Assembly: GCF_003696365.1 (NCBI RefSeq)
Contig: NZ_RFFM01000003.1
Coordinates: 280,781-344,780 of the forward strand
Source of the DNA: Stutzerimonas zhaodongensis
GTDB lineage: Bacteria; Pseudomonadota; Gammaproteobacteria; Pseudomonadales; Pseudomonadaceae
Reading direction: 5' to 3'
Length of the DNA: 64,000 nt
Part shown: positions 19,383 through 28,956 of the stretch, in pieces
Layout of the letters: every line of letters begins with the position of its first letter
How positions within the stretch are numbered: the stretch's first letter is position 1
Position numbers and translations under genes: made by a program
The notes under the pieces: model-generated
The model's input: only the letters and a program-made list of their open reading frames with translations
What the model was told of the DNA's origin: nothing
Databases searched by the model: none

Positions 19383-19808
19383 ATGAGCCTTTCACCCTTT
19401 CACCTTGCGATACCCGTTTATGACCTGCCCTCTGCCCGGCGCTTCTATGGCGAAGTATTTGGCCTGGCAGAAGGCCGCTCATCCGAGCACTGGGTGGACT
19501 TCGACTTCTATGGCCATCAACTGGTCATTCACGAGCATCCGCGAACCGCATCGCAAGAAGCTGCCCATACCAATGCCGTGGACGGCCACGACGTTCCAGT
19601 CCCGCATTTCGGCATCATTCTGAGCTGGCCTGAATGGGAGGCACTGGCCAAGCGATTGCGCGCCCGTGATACGCAGTTCGTCATCGAGCCGTATGTCCGA
19701 TTCCAGGGTCAGGTGGGCGAGCAAGCTACGATGTTTCTCTTCGATCCCTGCGGCAATGCCCTTGAATTCAAGGCTTTCAAGGACATGAGCCAGCTGTTCG
19801 CCAAGTAG
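19383..19808 (+). CDS. VOC-family dioxygenase-like protein
   Basis: 141 residues. Starts [28 protein letters not shown] and ends with [17 protein letters not shown], with His near the start and Glu near the end in metal-ligand positions. The family includes lyases and dioxygenases; the substrate is unknown. The ATG at 19383 is chosen because the family start is MxxxFHLAxxV. Divergent from LysR. Confidence 0.85.
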   Translation: MSLSPFHLAIPVYDLPSARRFYGEVFGLAEGRSSEHWVDFDFYGHQLVIHEHPRTASQEAAHTNAVDGHDVPVPHFGIILSWPEWEALAKRLRARDTQFVIEPYVRFQGQVGEQATMFLFDPCGNALEFKAFKDMSQLFAK

Positions 19809-19823
19809 CGTTTCCAGAAGCAA

Positions 19824-20156
19824 TCAGCCAGATTTGAGTGCGTAGAGATAGGCTTGGACGTGCTCGCCATTGGCAAGCCGAACGGTGGTCAGGATACGCC
19901 GATAGGCGTCTCCCTCGAGCTCGTCGAGCCTGGCCCAATGCTTGGGCAGCTCATCTGAGCTGAACACCAAACCCTCTATAGCTTGGCCGTGGTCGTCCAG
20001 GTCGAGGCCAGGATAGCCCATCGCGGCTCCCCACCCTTCGGCTCGCAAAGTGCCCGTAACACTGGCGGGCAACCAGGTACCCGGAACGTCAGCGAGGATA
20101 TGCGCATTGGGGCGGCCAGGCGCAAGCGTGCCATATACGAATAGTCGCTCAGTCAT
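19824..20156 (-). CDS. Gamma-glutamylcyclotransferase-like (AIG2/GGCT) protein
   Basis: 110 residues. The N-terminal LFVYGTLAPGRPN is the YGSL-type substrate loop of the family, and DELEGDAYRRI carries the catalytic acidic residue (E of the ELEG motif). Family members release 5-oxoproline from gamma-glutamyl compounds. ATG at 20156 with CGAGGG upstream. It lies 29 bp behind an AraC gene on the same strand, so probably one transcript. Confidence 0.85.
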   Translation of the reverse strand: MTERLFVYGTLAPGRPNAHILADVPGTWLPASVTGTLRAEGWGAAMGYPGLDLDDHGQAIEGLVFSSDELPKHWARLDELEGDAYRRILTTVRLANGEHVQAYLYALKSG

Positions 20157-20185
20157 GTCGTGCCCTCGTAGAACTACCGTGCCTT

Positions 20186-21010
20186 TTATGCGTTGGCTGC
20201 GGCTTGCCATTCCCTAGGGCTCGCACCTGTCTTGCGACGGAACGCGCGGGCGAGCGCGGAGGGGCTCTCGTAGCCAACCTCATCGGCAATCAGAGCGATG
20301 GGCCGCCCTTCGCGCAGACGCTTCTGCGCCAGGCTGATCCGCCAACTGGTGAGGTAATCAGCAGGCGTCTGCCCGACCACAGCGCGGAAACTGGCGGCGA
20401 AACTTGCGCGCGACATGTTCGCTTCAGCCGCCAGTTCGGCGACGGACCAAGCGCGCTCAGGCTCGGCATGCATCATTGTCATCGCGCGGGCCAGACGTAG
20501 ATCCGCCAGGCCAGCCATCATCCCCGACGTCATTGCATGGCTGGCCATGAGATGACGCAGCATTTGCACGATAAGCAGCTCGAACAGACGCCCCATGACC
20601 GCCTCTCGGCCGCAATTGCTGGCCAGCGCCTCTTCGAACAGCCAGCTCAGGGCGCCGTCGAGAATAGGCGCTTCGGCCACCGGCAGTAACAGCACGTCTG
20701 GCAATGCCGCCGCCAAAGGATTGTTCTCACCGCCGTCAAAGCGCAACGTCGCGCAGACCAATCGCGCATGCTCGGTTTCATCAGCAATCATCCGATGCCG
20801 ATAGGGCCGTGGAAACACCATGACAGTCGGTTCGGTCAGCTTGACCTCGCTGTTGTCTGCCAGGCGCAGGGTCATGCTGCCTTCTCGCAACACATGGATG
20901 TAGCCCACCTGATCCCCGGTTTCAAATGCCGCCACGCCACAAAGGGCTCCGCTGTGATAAAGCCCTGCACTCATGCCGAAATGAGTCAGCAGGCTGGATA
21001 AACGATCCAT
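20186..21010 (-). CDS. AraC-family regulator (cupin_6 type)
   Basis: 274 residues. N-terminal cupin (MDRLSSLLTHFGMSAGLYHSGALCG; FPRPYRHRM) and C-terminal AraC helix-turn-helix pair (WSVAELAAEANMSRASFAASFRAVVGQTPADYL; IALIADEVGYESPSALARAFRRKTGASPREW). This subgroup usually controls a divergent oxidoreductase or hydrolase; here the divergent neighbour is an exported alpha/beta hydrolase at 21206. Confidence 0.9.
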   Translation of the reverse strand: MDRLSSLLTHFGMSAGLYHSGALCGVAAFETGDQVGYIHVLREGSMTLRLADNSEVKLTEPTVMVFPRPYRHRMIADETEHARLVCATLRFDGGENNPLAAALPDVLLLPVAEAPILDGALSWLFEEALASNCGREAVMGRLFELLIVQMLRHLMASHAMTSGMMAGLADLRLARAMTMMHAEPERAWSVAELAAEANMSRASFAASFRAVVGQTPADYLTSWRISLAQKRLREGRPIALIADEVGYESPSALARAFRRKTGASPREWQAAANA

Positions 21011-21205
21011 GAAAATCCTCGATTAGACGATCAGTTGCATATTGTCGACGTTTTGAATCCTAAGCACCGGTGCAGCTGCGCATTATGTCCCTGCACCTGA
21101 CGCAGGCATCGAGAAGTACCGGCGGTTTCAGTGAGGGTGCGCCGCCCCGGATACAGCCTGGGTAAACCGAAACCTAGCCATCTCAACGAAAGGTAGATCA
21201 ACGTC

Positions 21206-22003
21206 ATGACCAGTGCATCCAAAACTCGCAAAGCCGTAGCAGCCACCGTTCTTGCAGCCGCGTCCACGCTCGGTAGTGCCATGGCCGTCGCCGCCAAGCC
21301 AACCGTAATTCTTGTGCATGGGGCGTTCGCAGAATCATCCAGCTGGAACGGCGTAGCTGCCCGCCTCATCGACCAGGGTTACCCGGTAATAGCGGCCGCT
21401 AACCCGCTGCGTGGCGTGGCAAACGATGCGAAGTACGTATCCGATCTAATCGAACACACTCCAGGGCCGATCGTTCTGGTTGGCCATTCCTACGGCGGCA
21501 GTGTCATCACCAATGCCGTGAAGGGCAGCAGCAAGGTCAAAGCACTGGTCTACGTTGCCGCATTTGCCCCAGACATCGGCGAGAGTGCGGCGACGCTGGC
21601 AGGTAAGTTTCCGGGAGGCACGCTCGGCCCAACGCTGGCGGAACCGGTGCAACTGAGCGATGGCAATGAGGACCTCTACATCCAGCGGGACAAATTTGCC
21701 GAGCAGTTCGCCTCGGATGTCCCACCGGCTGAAGCAGCACTCATGGCGGCCACCCAGCGGCCAATCACCGCCGCGGCCCTCAATGAGGAAAGCCTGGACA
21801 ACGCTTGGAAATACGTCCCGTCCTGGTTCGTCTACGGCACTGGCGACAAGAACATCCCCGAAGCTGCGCTGAAGTTCATGGCTGATAGGGCCGGATCGCA
21901 GAAAACGGTAAGCATCCCAGGTGCTTCCCACGTTGTGATGACCTCCTACCCTGCCGAAGTCGCCGCGCTGATCAGCGAAGCTGCCGAGGCCACGAACAAG
22001 TAG
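21206..22003 (+). CDS. Exported alpha/beta hydrolase
   Basis: 265 residues. N-terminal signal peptide (basic MTSASKTRK, Ala-rich core, cleavage near AVAAKP at about 30). Then VILVHGAFAESSSWNG (oxyanion strand), nucleophile motif GHSYGG, acid in YGTGDKN and His in GASHVVM. It resembles the esterase/hydroxynitrile-lyase-like branch of the fold and should act in the periplasm on an unknown ester. Divergent from an AraC regulator. A strong terminator follows. Confidence 0.88.
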   Translation: MTSASKTRKAVAATVLAAASTLGSAMAVAAKPTVILVHGAFAESSSWNGVAARLIDQGYPVIAAANPLRGVANDAKYVSDLIEHTPGPIVLVGHSYGGSVITNAVKGSSKVKALVYVAAFAPDIGESAATLAGKFPGGTLGPTLAEPVQLSDGNEDLYIQRDKFAEQFASDVPPAEAALMAATQRPITAAALNEESLDNAWKYVPSWFVYGTGDKNIPEAALKFMADRAGSQKTVSIPGASHVVMTSYPAEVAALISEAAEATNK

Positions 22004-22020
22004 GAGATCGCGAAAACAGT

Positions 22021-22048
22021 ACCGACCAGTGAGCGCTCACTGGTCGGT
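22021..22048 (+). terminator. Rho-independent terminator after the alpha/beta hydrolase
   Basis: Perfect 28-bp palindrome: arm ACCGACCAGTGAGC directly followed by its reverse complement, then GTTTTCTATTT. It begins 18 bp after the stop codon. Confidence 0.8.
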
Positions 22049-22345
22049 GTTTTCTATTTCAACAGAACGCTGATTACCGCTATTGAGATCGCAACGGGCC
22101 CAAGCTTCCAAGGGTTATGTGGAACGCAACGGTCAGGAGCGAGAACGGCTTCGCCAAAAAAGATCGCCGTTTCGCTGTACGGCGTTAAACAAAAACGCTG
22201 CCGTACCGATAACCCGGCATGCCAAGCGGACCTTGCAAAGTGGATGTAGGGACGCCTTGGATTTCTCTGCTGGTTTCGTCGCTCCGCAGCCCTATCGCAA
22301 GGCTTTCGGAACCAGCATCACACCCTGCATACGGAAGCCTTCACT
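22049..22345. other. Intergenic region with no recognised feature
   Basis: About 300 bp after the terminator. A 96-codon frame spanning it is basic and low in hydrophobic pattern and is not credible. Nothing else seen. Confidence 0.4.
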
Positions 22346-22762
22346 GTGCAACTTATCGATAACCGAGCGCTGATCAACGATGCCCTGAGCCAGTCCGCGA
22401 CACTTACTGGGGGGCGGTTCGATCATCGATACTGGTTGAGAAAGGTGACGGATGTGAAGTTGGTGATCATCTCCAAGCCGGAGGTGCTGTTCGACCTCTC
22501 GATCAAGGTATTCATCCCGCTGGCGCCAGGCCAGAAGGCGCCACTGACTTATGGCGACGGCTGGTTCAACTGGCATTTCCTTGGAAGCAAGAGCGCTGTG
22601 GTGACTATTGCGCGGGAAATACTTTCCATCGCGATGCGCAATCAGAAGGCCAATTCAGCCGTGCTACAGGCTTGGTTGATCGAACTGGTGTCATTCAAGA
22701 ACAGCGATCACACGATCGCTGTGCTCGAGCCCGAACCTCAGCAGGATCAGGCGGGGCGCTAA
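22346..22762 (+). CDS. Hypothetical protein, 138 aa
   Basis: Reading frame from a GTG at 22346. The protein alternates polar and hydrophobic residues plausibly (WLRKVTDVKLVIISKPEVLFDLSIKVFIPL) and has no membrane segment. No strong ribosome site is visible, so the true start may differ. I do not recognise a family. Its stop overlaps the stop of the converging antiporter gene. Could be a genuine small cytoplasmic protein or a decayed gene. Confidence 0.45.
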   Translation: MQLIDNRALINDALSQSATLTGGRFDHRYWLRKVTDVKLVIISKPEVLFDLSIKVFIPLAPGQKAPLTYGDGWFNWHFLGSKSAVVTIAREILSIAMRNQKANSAVLQAWLIELVSFKNSDHTIAVLEPEPQQDQAGR

Positions 22763-24399
22763 GCCGTCTCACCTGCACCTAGCGCGGCCTCTTCATAATC
22801 GAGTTCGCGCAGCAGCGTCTGCAGCATCTGCTCATCGATCTGATGACGTTTTCTCATCCGATACATTTCCTTGCGCTGAACAGCGATGGCCTGGACGCGA
22901 ATGTCACGCTCGAGTGCCAGCGTTTCTCGCGCCTGGTTGGCCCGATCGTGATGGTCCATCAGCGCCTCGATGTCATGCCGGTAGGATTCGGTAACCCGCG
23001 CGGTGACCTCGCTGCGTAACAAGGCATCATCCGCGTGCTCGGCCGGATTGGCCTGCTTCCAGTTCTCCAGCCAGCTGACCGCCGCCTGAGCAGCCAGCCG
23101 GCGTGCTTTCTTCAATTCTTCCCGATGCTCTTCCAGCTCGTTGTTCGGCAAGTGCCTGAGGAAATAGGGGATGCCCAACGCACCGACCAGCAATGACAGG
23201 ATGATGACCGCCGCAGCCAGGAAGATCATCAGGTCCCGACCGGGGAATGGCGTGTCGCCAATCATCAGCGGAATGGAAAGCACGCCCGCCAGCGTGATCG
23301 CACCGCGCACTCCGGCCACCGCGCTGAGTGCAGAGAACAAGCGCAGCGGCTTGGGTTGAACCGTCTTGCCGAGCATGCGTCGCACCCGCCCCTCGCCCCA
23401 GTGGTAGGCATAGACAAATACGAAGCGCACCACCAGCAGCAGCGCCATGATCGCCAAGGCACTGAAAACCAGCATCGGCATGTTGTAGCTCTCTTGCCCA
23501 GCCCCTTCCCAGACGCGCTGCACGATGCGCGGGAACTGCAAGCCCAGCAGCAGGAACACCAGGCCATTGAAGCTGAAGTCGAGCATTTCCCAGATGCTGC
23601 GATTGAGAATACGCGTACTGGTTTTCACCGGCAGCATGTCGATCCGGCTCTGAACCATACCCGCCGCCACTGCCGAGAGAATGCCCGACATACCGGCGTG
23701 CTCGGCAAGAAAGAACGCGGCAAATGGCAGCAGCAGGATCATCACCACGTACGTGGCGGGATCGAACAACCCCCGCGCCGTCATCCACTGCTTGCCCTTG
23801 CCCACCGCCCAGCTCAGCCCTGCACCGATCAGCAGCCCGCCGACCGCGATAACGAAGAACTCACCTGTCACCGTAACCAGCGAAAAGCTGCCGGTAATCG
23901 CTGCGGCCAACGCGAACTTGAAAGAAACCAGGCCGGTGGCGTCGTTCATCATCGCCTCGCCTTCCAGCTGGTGGGCCATATGCCGAGGCAGCCGCCCCTG
24001 AGCGATGGCGATGACTGCCAGCGCATCGGTTGGCGACAGGATGGCAGCCAGCGCGAATGCTGCTCCGAGTGGGATCGCTGGCAGCAGCCAATGAATGAAG
24101 TAACCGACTACCACCAGAATGATCAGCACCAATACCAGTGCCATTGCGGTCATTTCAGCGCCGTGCTCGGTGAACTCGCGCTTGGGGATCTTCCAGCCGT
24201 CGTAGAAAAGCAGGGGCGGAATGAACAGCAGCATGAAGATCTCGGGACGCAGTTCGACCCCCATGCCGAACGGCGGGAGTGCCAGCAGGCTTCCCATGAT
24301 GATTTGCAGAATGGGCAACGGCAGCGGAACGACGTTGGCCAGGATGCGGCTGATGCCTACCGCCAGCAAAAGCAGAAAAATCAGATAAAGCGTTTCCAT
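22759..24399 (-). CDS. Na+/H+ antiporter, CPA1 (NhaP-like)
   Basis: 546 residues from the ATG at 24399 (METLYLIFLLLLAVGISRIL). Around 12 membrane helices with CPA1 marks: LLFIPPLLFYDGWKIP, the ion-binding region AAILSPTDALAVIAIAQ and GEAMMNDATGLVSFKFALA (conserved Asp), and RGAITLAGVLSIPL. A C-terminal cytoplasmic helical tail of about 130 residues is rich in Arg/Glu. It exchanges Na+ (or K+) for H+ across the inner membrane. Monocistronic; the ribosome site is weak. Confidence 0.92.
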   Translation of the reverse strand: METLYLIFLLLLAVGISRILANVVPLPLPILQIIMGSLLALPPFGMGVELRPEIFMLLFIPPLLFYDGWKIPKREFTEHGAEMTAMALVLVLIILVVVGYFIHWLLPAIPLGAAFALAAILSPTDALAVIAIAQGRLPRHMAHQLEGEAMMNDATGLVSFKFALAAAITGSFSLVTVTGEFFVIAVGGLLIGAGLSWAVGKGKQWMTARGLFDPATYVVMILLLPFAAFFLAEHAGMSGILSAVAAGMVQSRIDMLPVKTSTRILNRSIWEMLDFSFNGLVFLLLGLQFPRIVQRVWEGAGQESYNMPMLVFSALAIMALLLVVRFVFVYAYHWGEGRVRRMLGKTVQPKPLRLFSALSAVAGVRGAITLAGVLSIPLMIGDTPFPGRDLMIFLAAAVIILSLLVGALGIPYFLRHLPNNELEEHREELKKARRLAAQAAVSWLENWKQANPAEHADDALLRSEVTARVTESYRHDIEALMDHHDRANQARETLALERDIRVQAIAVQRKEMYRMRKRHQIDEQMLQTLLRELDYEEAALGAGETA

Positions 24400-24915
24400 G
24401 AGGCAAGCAGGTCTCGACAGAGAAAAGAACTCGCGACGCGGCAATTGCGCGCATGCGACAAAAGTATAGTCAGTGGTTTGGGAATATCCCGATCATCTGT
24501 CAGATCGGATAGAGCTAAACGGCGTAAGCACTTGAGCCAGTGCAGTACTAGCGAAGACGTCACCTACCTGCCCTGTCGTCACGCAGCTGAAAGCATTGAG
24601 GGGGCATTCAACCGTACCGCCTGTCGAAAACGTCCAGACTGTCAGACAGGGTGTCCAGCCGGCGTGACAATTCTGCGATTGATGTAGCGAAAGCTGGACC
24701 TTTCTGGTGACCCGACGTGGCTTATGGATCGTTGCGTGGGCCGCCAGAGCGCGCGGATGACTGTATCCGACCGGCCATCGGCAATTGCCTGCCAATCGGC
24801 TCGGCTGGCATAGCTTTGGCTCGGCTTCCGTCAGCCCGACCGCTGCCCTGCGTTCTATTCGGGCACTTCAGCTCGAGAGTCGAGCATGACCAACAACAAG
24901 AAGAAGGATGCCCAC
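24400..24915. other. Divergent intergenic region, antiporter / tannase
   Basis: No gene supported. Near the right end an A-rich AACAACAAGAAGAAGGA stretch precedes the tannase ATG; it combines a ribosome site with a Crc/Hfq-type AANAANAA motif. Confidence 0.45.
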
Positions 24916-26643
24916 ATGACTGCTCCCTGCCCCTTCAGCAGCAACCGCAGACGACCGCCCCGGATGCTGCTCGCCACCCCTGCCCTGCTGGCACTCGTGA
25001 TCGCCGAGTCGAGTCTCGCGGCCAGCTGCAACGAACTGCTCGGCACTCGCATAGCTGCCGACGCCATCGCTCTGCCCACTTCCGGCGCATCTGTAACCTC
25101 GGCCGCACTGCTGCCGGGAGGCGGCACCGCGCCGCAGGCCTACGGCGCCTACTGCGAGCTGAACGTCGAGATTGCACCAGTCGATCCGAGCGCGCCGACG
25201 ATAAAGATGCGTATCGCTCTGCCAGAGCAGTGGAACGGCAAGGCAATGATGTTCGGTGGCGGGGGCTATAACGGCACGGTGCCCAACGTTGCCGGCAACG
25301 TACCGGCCGGGCCGCTGGACCAACCAACCCCGCTGGGGCGAGGGTATGCAGTTTTTGCTAGCGACTCGGGCCACGTCGCCAACCCGGTCAACCCTGGCGA
25401 CTTCGCCTGGAATGAAGAAGCGCTGGCCAATTACGCCCATGACGCGCTGAAGAAGACCCGCGATACGGCAGTTCACTTGATCCAGCTGCGCTATGGGCGT
25501 GAGCCTGTGCGCAGCTACTTCGCTGGCGGCTCGACGGGCGGCCGCGAAGCGCTCGCGGTGGTGCAGCAGTGGCCAAGAGATTTCCAAGGCGCAATTGTCC
25601 TCTACCCAGCTTACAACGCCGCAGCGCTGGACTTGCAGTTCGGACGCATTACCCGTGCGCTGGCTGCGCCGGGCGCCTTCCCCAGCCTGGAGAAGCGATC
25701 AGTACTGCTAGAAGCCGCGATGCAAGCCTGTGACGGGCTTGATGGCGCTCTCGACCGGGTGATCAGCAATCAGGCCGGCTGCAACGCCTCGTTCGATCCT
25801 GCCAAAGCCAAGCTAAACGGCCGCCCGCTGCGCTGCCGCAGCGGAGCCGACACCGGTGATGATTGCCTGTCCGATGCTCAGATCAACGCACTCAGGGTGT
25901 TCAATACGCCGATTCGCTTCAGCCAAACTTTGGCCAGTGGCGAGCGCGGCTATCCGGGTTTCAACACTTGGGGCACGGATCTTGGACGTCCCGGGACCGG
26001 GCTGCAGTTGGTAGTCAACCGCCTGGGTCTCAATACCCTCCAGCCGGACTATCCCATGCCCGTGCACGGGACCGGCTTTGCTGACGGCGCGCCTTATCAT
26101 TCCGGCTTCTGGGATGATAAGGCGCGCTACTTCGTCACCCGCAATCCGTCTTTCAATTCGCTCACACTGGATCCGGCCAACCTCGGACCATGGCAGGCGC
26201 GGGTGGATTCGCTGTCGCTGCGCCAGGACGTCAATCAGACCGACCTCACCGCTTTTGCGGCCAATGGCGGCAAGATCCTTATGGCCCATGGAACCTCGGA
26301 TCAGCTGGTCAGCACACGCGCCACGGCTGACTACTATCGGCGGGTACAACAGGACATGGGCATGGGTCGCACCCGGCATTTCATGCGCTATTACGAAATC
26401 CCCGGCTATGCCCACGCAGCCAGCACGGTATTCAACGCCGCCTGGGACTCGCTGACAGCGCTGGAAAACTGGGTCGAGTCTGACGTTGCACCCAGACGGC
26501 AAGTCGTGACCGACACCGTCGCCGTGCCCGGCCGCACTCGCCCCCTTTGCGAGTATCCCGCCTGGCCGAAATACAAGGGGCGAGGCGACGTAAACGATGC
26601 CTCGAGATTCGTCTGCGTGCGTAGCCGCGGTCATCACAACTAG
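24916..26643 (+). CDS. Tannase/feruloyl esterase family protein, secreted
   Basis: 575 residues. Signal peptide (basic start, then MLLATPALLALVIAESSLAAS). Family marks: CNELLGTRI near the mature N-terminus, FGGGGYNG, the nucleophile loop YFAGGSTGGREAL (Ser of GxSxG), several Cys that could pair, MAHGTSDQLVS (catalytic Asp) and YEIPGYAHA (His). Such enzymes hydrolyse galloyl or feruloyl esters and related phenolic esters outside the cytoplasm, releasing aromatic acids. Start set at 24916 because of AAGAAGGA upstream; 24886 is an in-frame alternative. Aromatic products could reach the pca genes, but this is inference. Confidence 0.88.
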   Translation: MTAPCPFSSNRRRPPRMLLATPALLALVIAESSLAASCNELLGTRIAADAIALPTSGASVTSAALLPGGGTAPQAYGAYCELNVEIAPVDPSAPTIKMRIALPEQWNGKAMMFGGGGYNGTVPNVAGNVPAGPLDQPTPLGRGYAVFASDSGHVANPVNPGDFAWNEEALANYAHDALKKTRDTAVHLIQLRYGREPVRSYFAGGSTGGREALAVVQQWPRDFQGAIVLYPAYNAAALDLQFGRITRALAAPGAFPSLEKRSVLLEAAMQACDGLDGALDRVISNQAGCNASFDPAKAKLNGRPLRCRSGADTGDDCLSDAQINALRVFNTPIRFSQTLASGERGYPGFNTWGTDLGRPGTGLQLVVNRLGLNTLQPDYPMPVHGTGFADGAPYHSGFWDDKARYFVTRNPSFNSLTLDPANLGPWQARVDSLSLRQDVNQTDLTAFAANGGKILMAHGTSDQLVSTRATADYYRRVQQDMGMGRTRHFMRYYEIPGYAHAASTVFNAAWDSLTALENWVESDVAPRRQVVTDTVAVPGRTRPLCEYPAWPKYKGRGDVNDASRFVCVRSRGHHN

Positions 26644-26656
26644 CTAGCGAGCCGAG

Positions 26657-26696
26657 ACGGAGTGACTTGGTACAGCCGAGCCGCTCCGTTCTTTTT
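26657..26696 (+). terminator. Terminator after the tannase gene
   Basis: Outer stem ACGGAG/CTCCGT with an inner stem CTTGG/CCGAG, followed by TCTTTTT. It begins 14 bp after the stop codon. Confidence 0.7.
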
Positions 26697-26825
26697 GGTA
26701 CTCGACCGTGAAGGCCATTGCCCTAGCGTGAAAACGCACACCCCGGCAACTACCTAGTCGATAGCACTCGCCGGATAGGCTCATGCACCAGGGCGCCTGC
26801 AGCTCGACCATCTATCCAGTCTTGA

Positions 26826-26851
26826 TCAAGCTTCTTGAGCTAAAGCCGATA
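26826..26851 (+). promoter_or_regulatory. FliA (sigma-28) promoter
   Basis: TCAAG (26826-26830), 14 bp, GCCGATA (26845-26851). This is the Pseudomonas flagellar sigma arrangement and lies 57 bp before the chemoreceptor ATG. Confidence 0.65.
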
Positions 26852-26907
26852 CCTCACCGTTGCCGCGTCCCAACCGGACGGCCGACTTGACTAGAGGTTG
26901 CTCATTC

Positions 26908-28905
26908 ATGTTCTCGCTTCAAACCATCAAGGCTCGCTATACGGTCGCGTTCGTAGCCTTCGTGCTCGTGATCGTTCTTTTTACCGTGCTGGGTATCAAA
27001 CGTTTCGTGACGCCCCAGCTCATTGCGGCTGGCGAGTCCATCGTGATCTCAGAGGTCAACGAAATCGGCCAGCGCATTTCGATCGAACTGGCGCAGGTCG
27101 CTGCGCAGGCACGAAGCATCACCCAAACCGTTCCCATGCTGGACAGCGATGAAATCGACCGCGTTCTACCTGGTCTGGTGGACCAGTACGGTGACGTGAA
27201 GGTGTTCGGCGGCGGCATCTGGCCCCTGCCGGACAAGCGCACCCCGGGTCGCGCCAAGCACAGCACCTTCTATCATCGCGATCAGTCCGGAAAGCTGGTG
27301 GTCAACACCCACTGGAACTCCCCTGAATCGCTGAACTATTTCGAACAGCCCTGGCACCGTGGCGGGCTGCAGGCGCCGCGTGGCCAGTGCGTCTGGGCAG
27401 CCGCCTACAAAGACGACGCAAGTGCTGAACCGCGCACAAACTGCGCGATGACCATCTACAAGGACGGTGCCGCCTGGGGCGTCTCCACCATCGACCTTAC
27501 TCTGGGCTTCTTCAACCGCCTGGTTGCGGAAAAGCAGGACGAGATCCAGGGTGAGGTCATGGTCGTCGAAGCCGATGGCAAGATCCTCAGCAACCAGCCG
27601 CAGTTGAGCGGCAACATGGTGCTGCGTAACGTATCCGAGCTCTCCAGTCAGTCGCCCTTCATCGCCACCATTCAAAAGGCGCTTGCCGGCAGGTCGCAGC
27701 AGCTGCACCGCGAAACCTACAGCAGCAAGGCCGGCGAGGAGTTCAGCTTCTTTCTGACACCTATCGAAGGGACCCCCTGGCTGCTGGCCGCCGCGCTTCC
27801 CACTGCTCATCTCGAAGCGAAAAGCGATGCCATGCTCAAGGCCCTGGCTTATCTCCAGATCCCCATGGTGCTGATCCTGATGGCCCTGATGATCGTGGCG
27901 TTGAACCAGCTAATGAAGCGCCTTGGTGTGCTGCGTTCGAACATCGATGCGCTGTCGGCTGGCGATGCCGACCTGACCAAGCGAATCGACATCAAGGGCC
28001 ATGATGAAGTCGATCAGGTTGGCCGTTCGGTCAACGGATTCATCGGTTATCTGCAGAACATGATGATCGACGTGAGCGATGCGACGACACAGATCCAGAG
28101 CGAGATTGGCCAGCTCAAGCAGCTTTCCCGATCGACCAACGATGCGCTGGCACGGCATGCGTCGGAAACGGATCAGGCAGTTACGGCCATCAACGAGATG
28201 AGTTCGACTGCCGAATCTGTCGCCCAGAGCGCAAGCGATACCGCCGCCTATACACAGACCGCCAACCACAACGCATTGTCTTCGAAAATGGTGGTCGATG
28301 ATGCCTCCAACAGCGTCCGCGCATTGGTAAGCGAAGTCGAAAGCGCTACCGCGAAGGTGCAGGCAATGGAAACCGACGCCAAGCGTATCAATGATGTGCT
28401 GGGCGTCATCGGCGATATCGCCGGGCAGACCAACCTGCTTGCATTGAACGCGGCCATCGAAGCGGCGCGCGCTGGTGAACAGGGCCGCGGTTTCGCGGTG
28501 GTCGCTGACGAGGTTCGTGCCCTGGCCGCACGGACTCAGCAGAGCACTTCAGAAATCAACGAGATGCTTCACCGCCTGCAGCAGGCCGTGGGTTCAGCTG
28601 TTCAGGCTATGGAGCAGACCAAAGTCAGCTGCCAGGCGACTGCTGACAAGACGGCTCAGGTCACGGTTGGCCTCGACGAGATGACCAGCTCGGTCGTCCA
28701 TATCAATGATCTGAGCACTCAGATCGCCACCGCAGCGGAGGAACAAAGCGCCGTGGCCGAGGAAATCAACCGAAACATGGTTGCGGTTCGCCACGTTGTC
28801 GATGAGCTGGTGGAAAGCGGTGTGAGCGTCGATCGAAGCACCGAGTCGTTGCTCAGTTCGAACGGCCGCCTCACCGCAGTCGTGAGCCGCTTCAGGGTGC
28901 GCTGA
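26908..28905 (+). CDS. Methyl-accepting chemotaxis protein, large periplasmic sensor
   Basis: 665 residues from the ATG at 26908 (AGAGG upstream). Helix 1 about 10-30, a periplasmic domain of about 270 residues of dCache type ([26 protein letters not shown]...; [32 protein letters not shown]), helix 2 about 315-335, HAMP, and a signalling domain with the hairpin [31 protein letters not shown]. It couples ligand binding to CheA. dCache sensors often bind amino acids or organic acids; the ligand is unknown. Predicted to be under FliA. Confidence 0.93.
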   Translation: MFSLQTIKARYTVAFVAFVLVIVLFTVLGIKRFVTPQLIAAGESIVISEVNEIGQRISIELAQVAAQARSITQTVPMLDSDEIDRVLPGLVDQYGDVKVFGGGIWPLPDKRTPGRAKHSTFYHRDQSGKLVVNTHWNSPESLNYFEQPWHRGGLQAPRGQCVWAAAYKDDASAEPRTNCAMTIYKDGAAWGVSTIDLTLGFFNRLVAEKQDEIQGEVMVVEADGKILSNQPQLSGNMVLRNVSELSSQSPFIATIQKALAGRSQQLHRETYSSKAGEEFSFFLTPIEGTPWLLAAALPTAHLEAKSDAMLKALAYLQIPMVLILMALMIVALNQLMKRLGVLRSNIDALSAGDADLTKRIDIKGHDEVDQVGRSVNGFIGYLQNMMIDVSDATTQIQSEIGQLKQLSRSTNDALARHASETDQAVTAINEMSSTAESVAQSASDTAAYTQTANHNALSSKMVVDDASNSVRALVSEVESATAKVQAMETDAKRINDVLGVIGDIAGQTNLLALNAAIEAARAGEQGRGFAVVADEVRALAARTQQSTSEINEMLHRLQQAVGSAVQAMEQTKVSCQATADKTAQVTVGLDEMTSSVVHINDLSTQIATAAEEQSAVAEEINRNMVAVRHVVDELVESGVSVDRSTESLLSSNGRLTAVVSRFRVR

Positions 28906-28922
28906 TTTTCAGCCTCATAAAC

Positions 28923-28946
28923 AGAAAGGCCCTTCGGGGCCTTTCT
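28923..28946. terminator. Bidirectional terminator between the chemoreceptor gene and pcaD
   Basis: AGAAAGGCCC, loop TTCG, GGGCCTTTCT followed by TGTT. A-rich on the left side too, so it can serve both converging genes. Confidence 0.85.
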
Positions 28947-28956
28947 TGTTGATCGA

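Noticed and set aside
22083..22373. 96-codon plus-strand frame after the hydrolase terminator
   Set aside because: Strongly basic, no ribosome site, overlaps the start of a more plausible frame.
23356..24687. 443-codon plus-strand frame opposite the Na+/H+ antiporter
   Set aside because: Shadow of a membrane-protein gene: very rich in His, Gln, Arg and Asp, no ribosome site and no family resemblance.
24717..25271. 184-codon plus-strand frame overlapping the tannase gene
   Set aside because: Overlaps the well-supported signal peptide and domain of the tannase-family gene in another frame; Arg-rich shadow.
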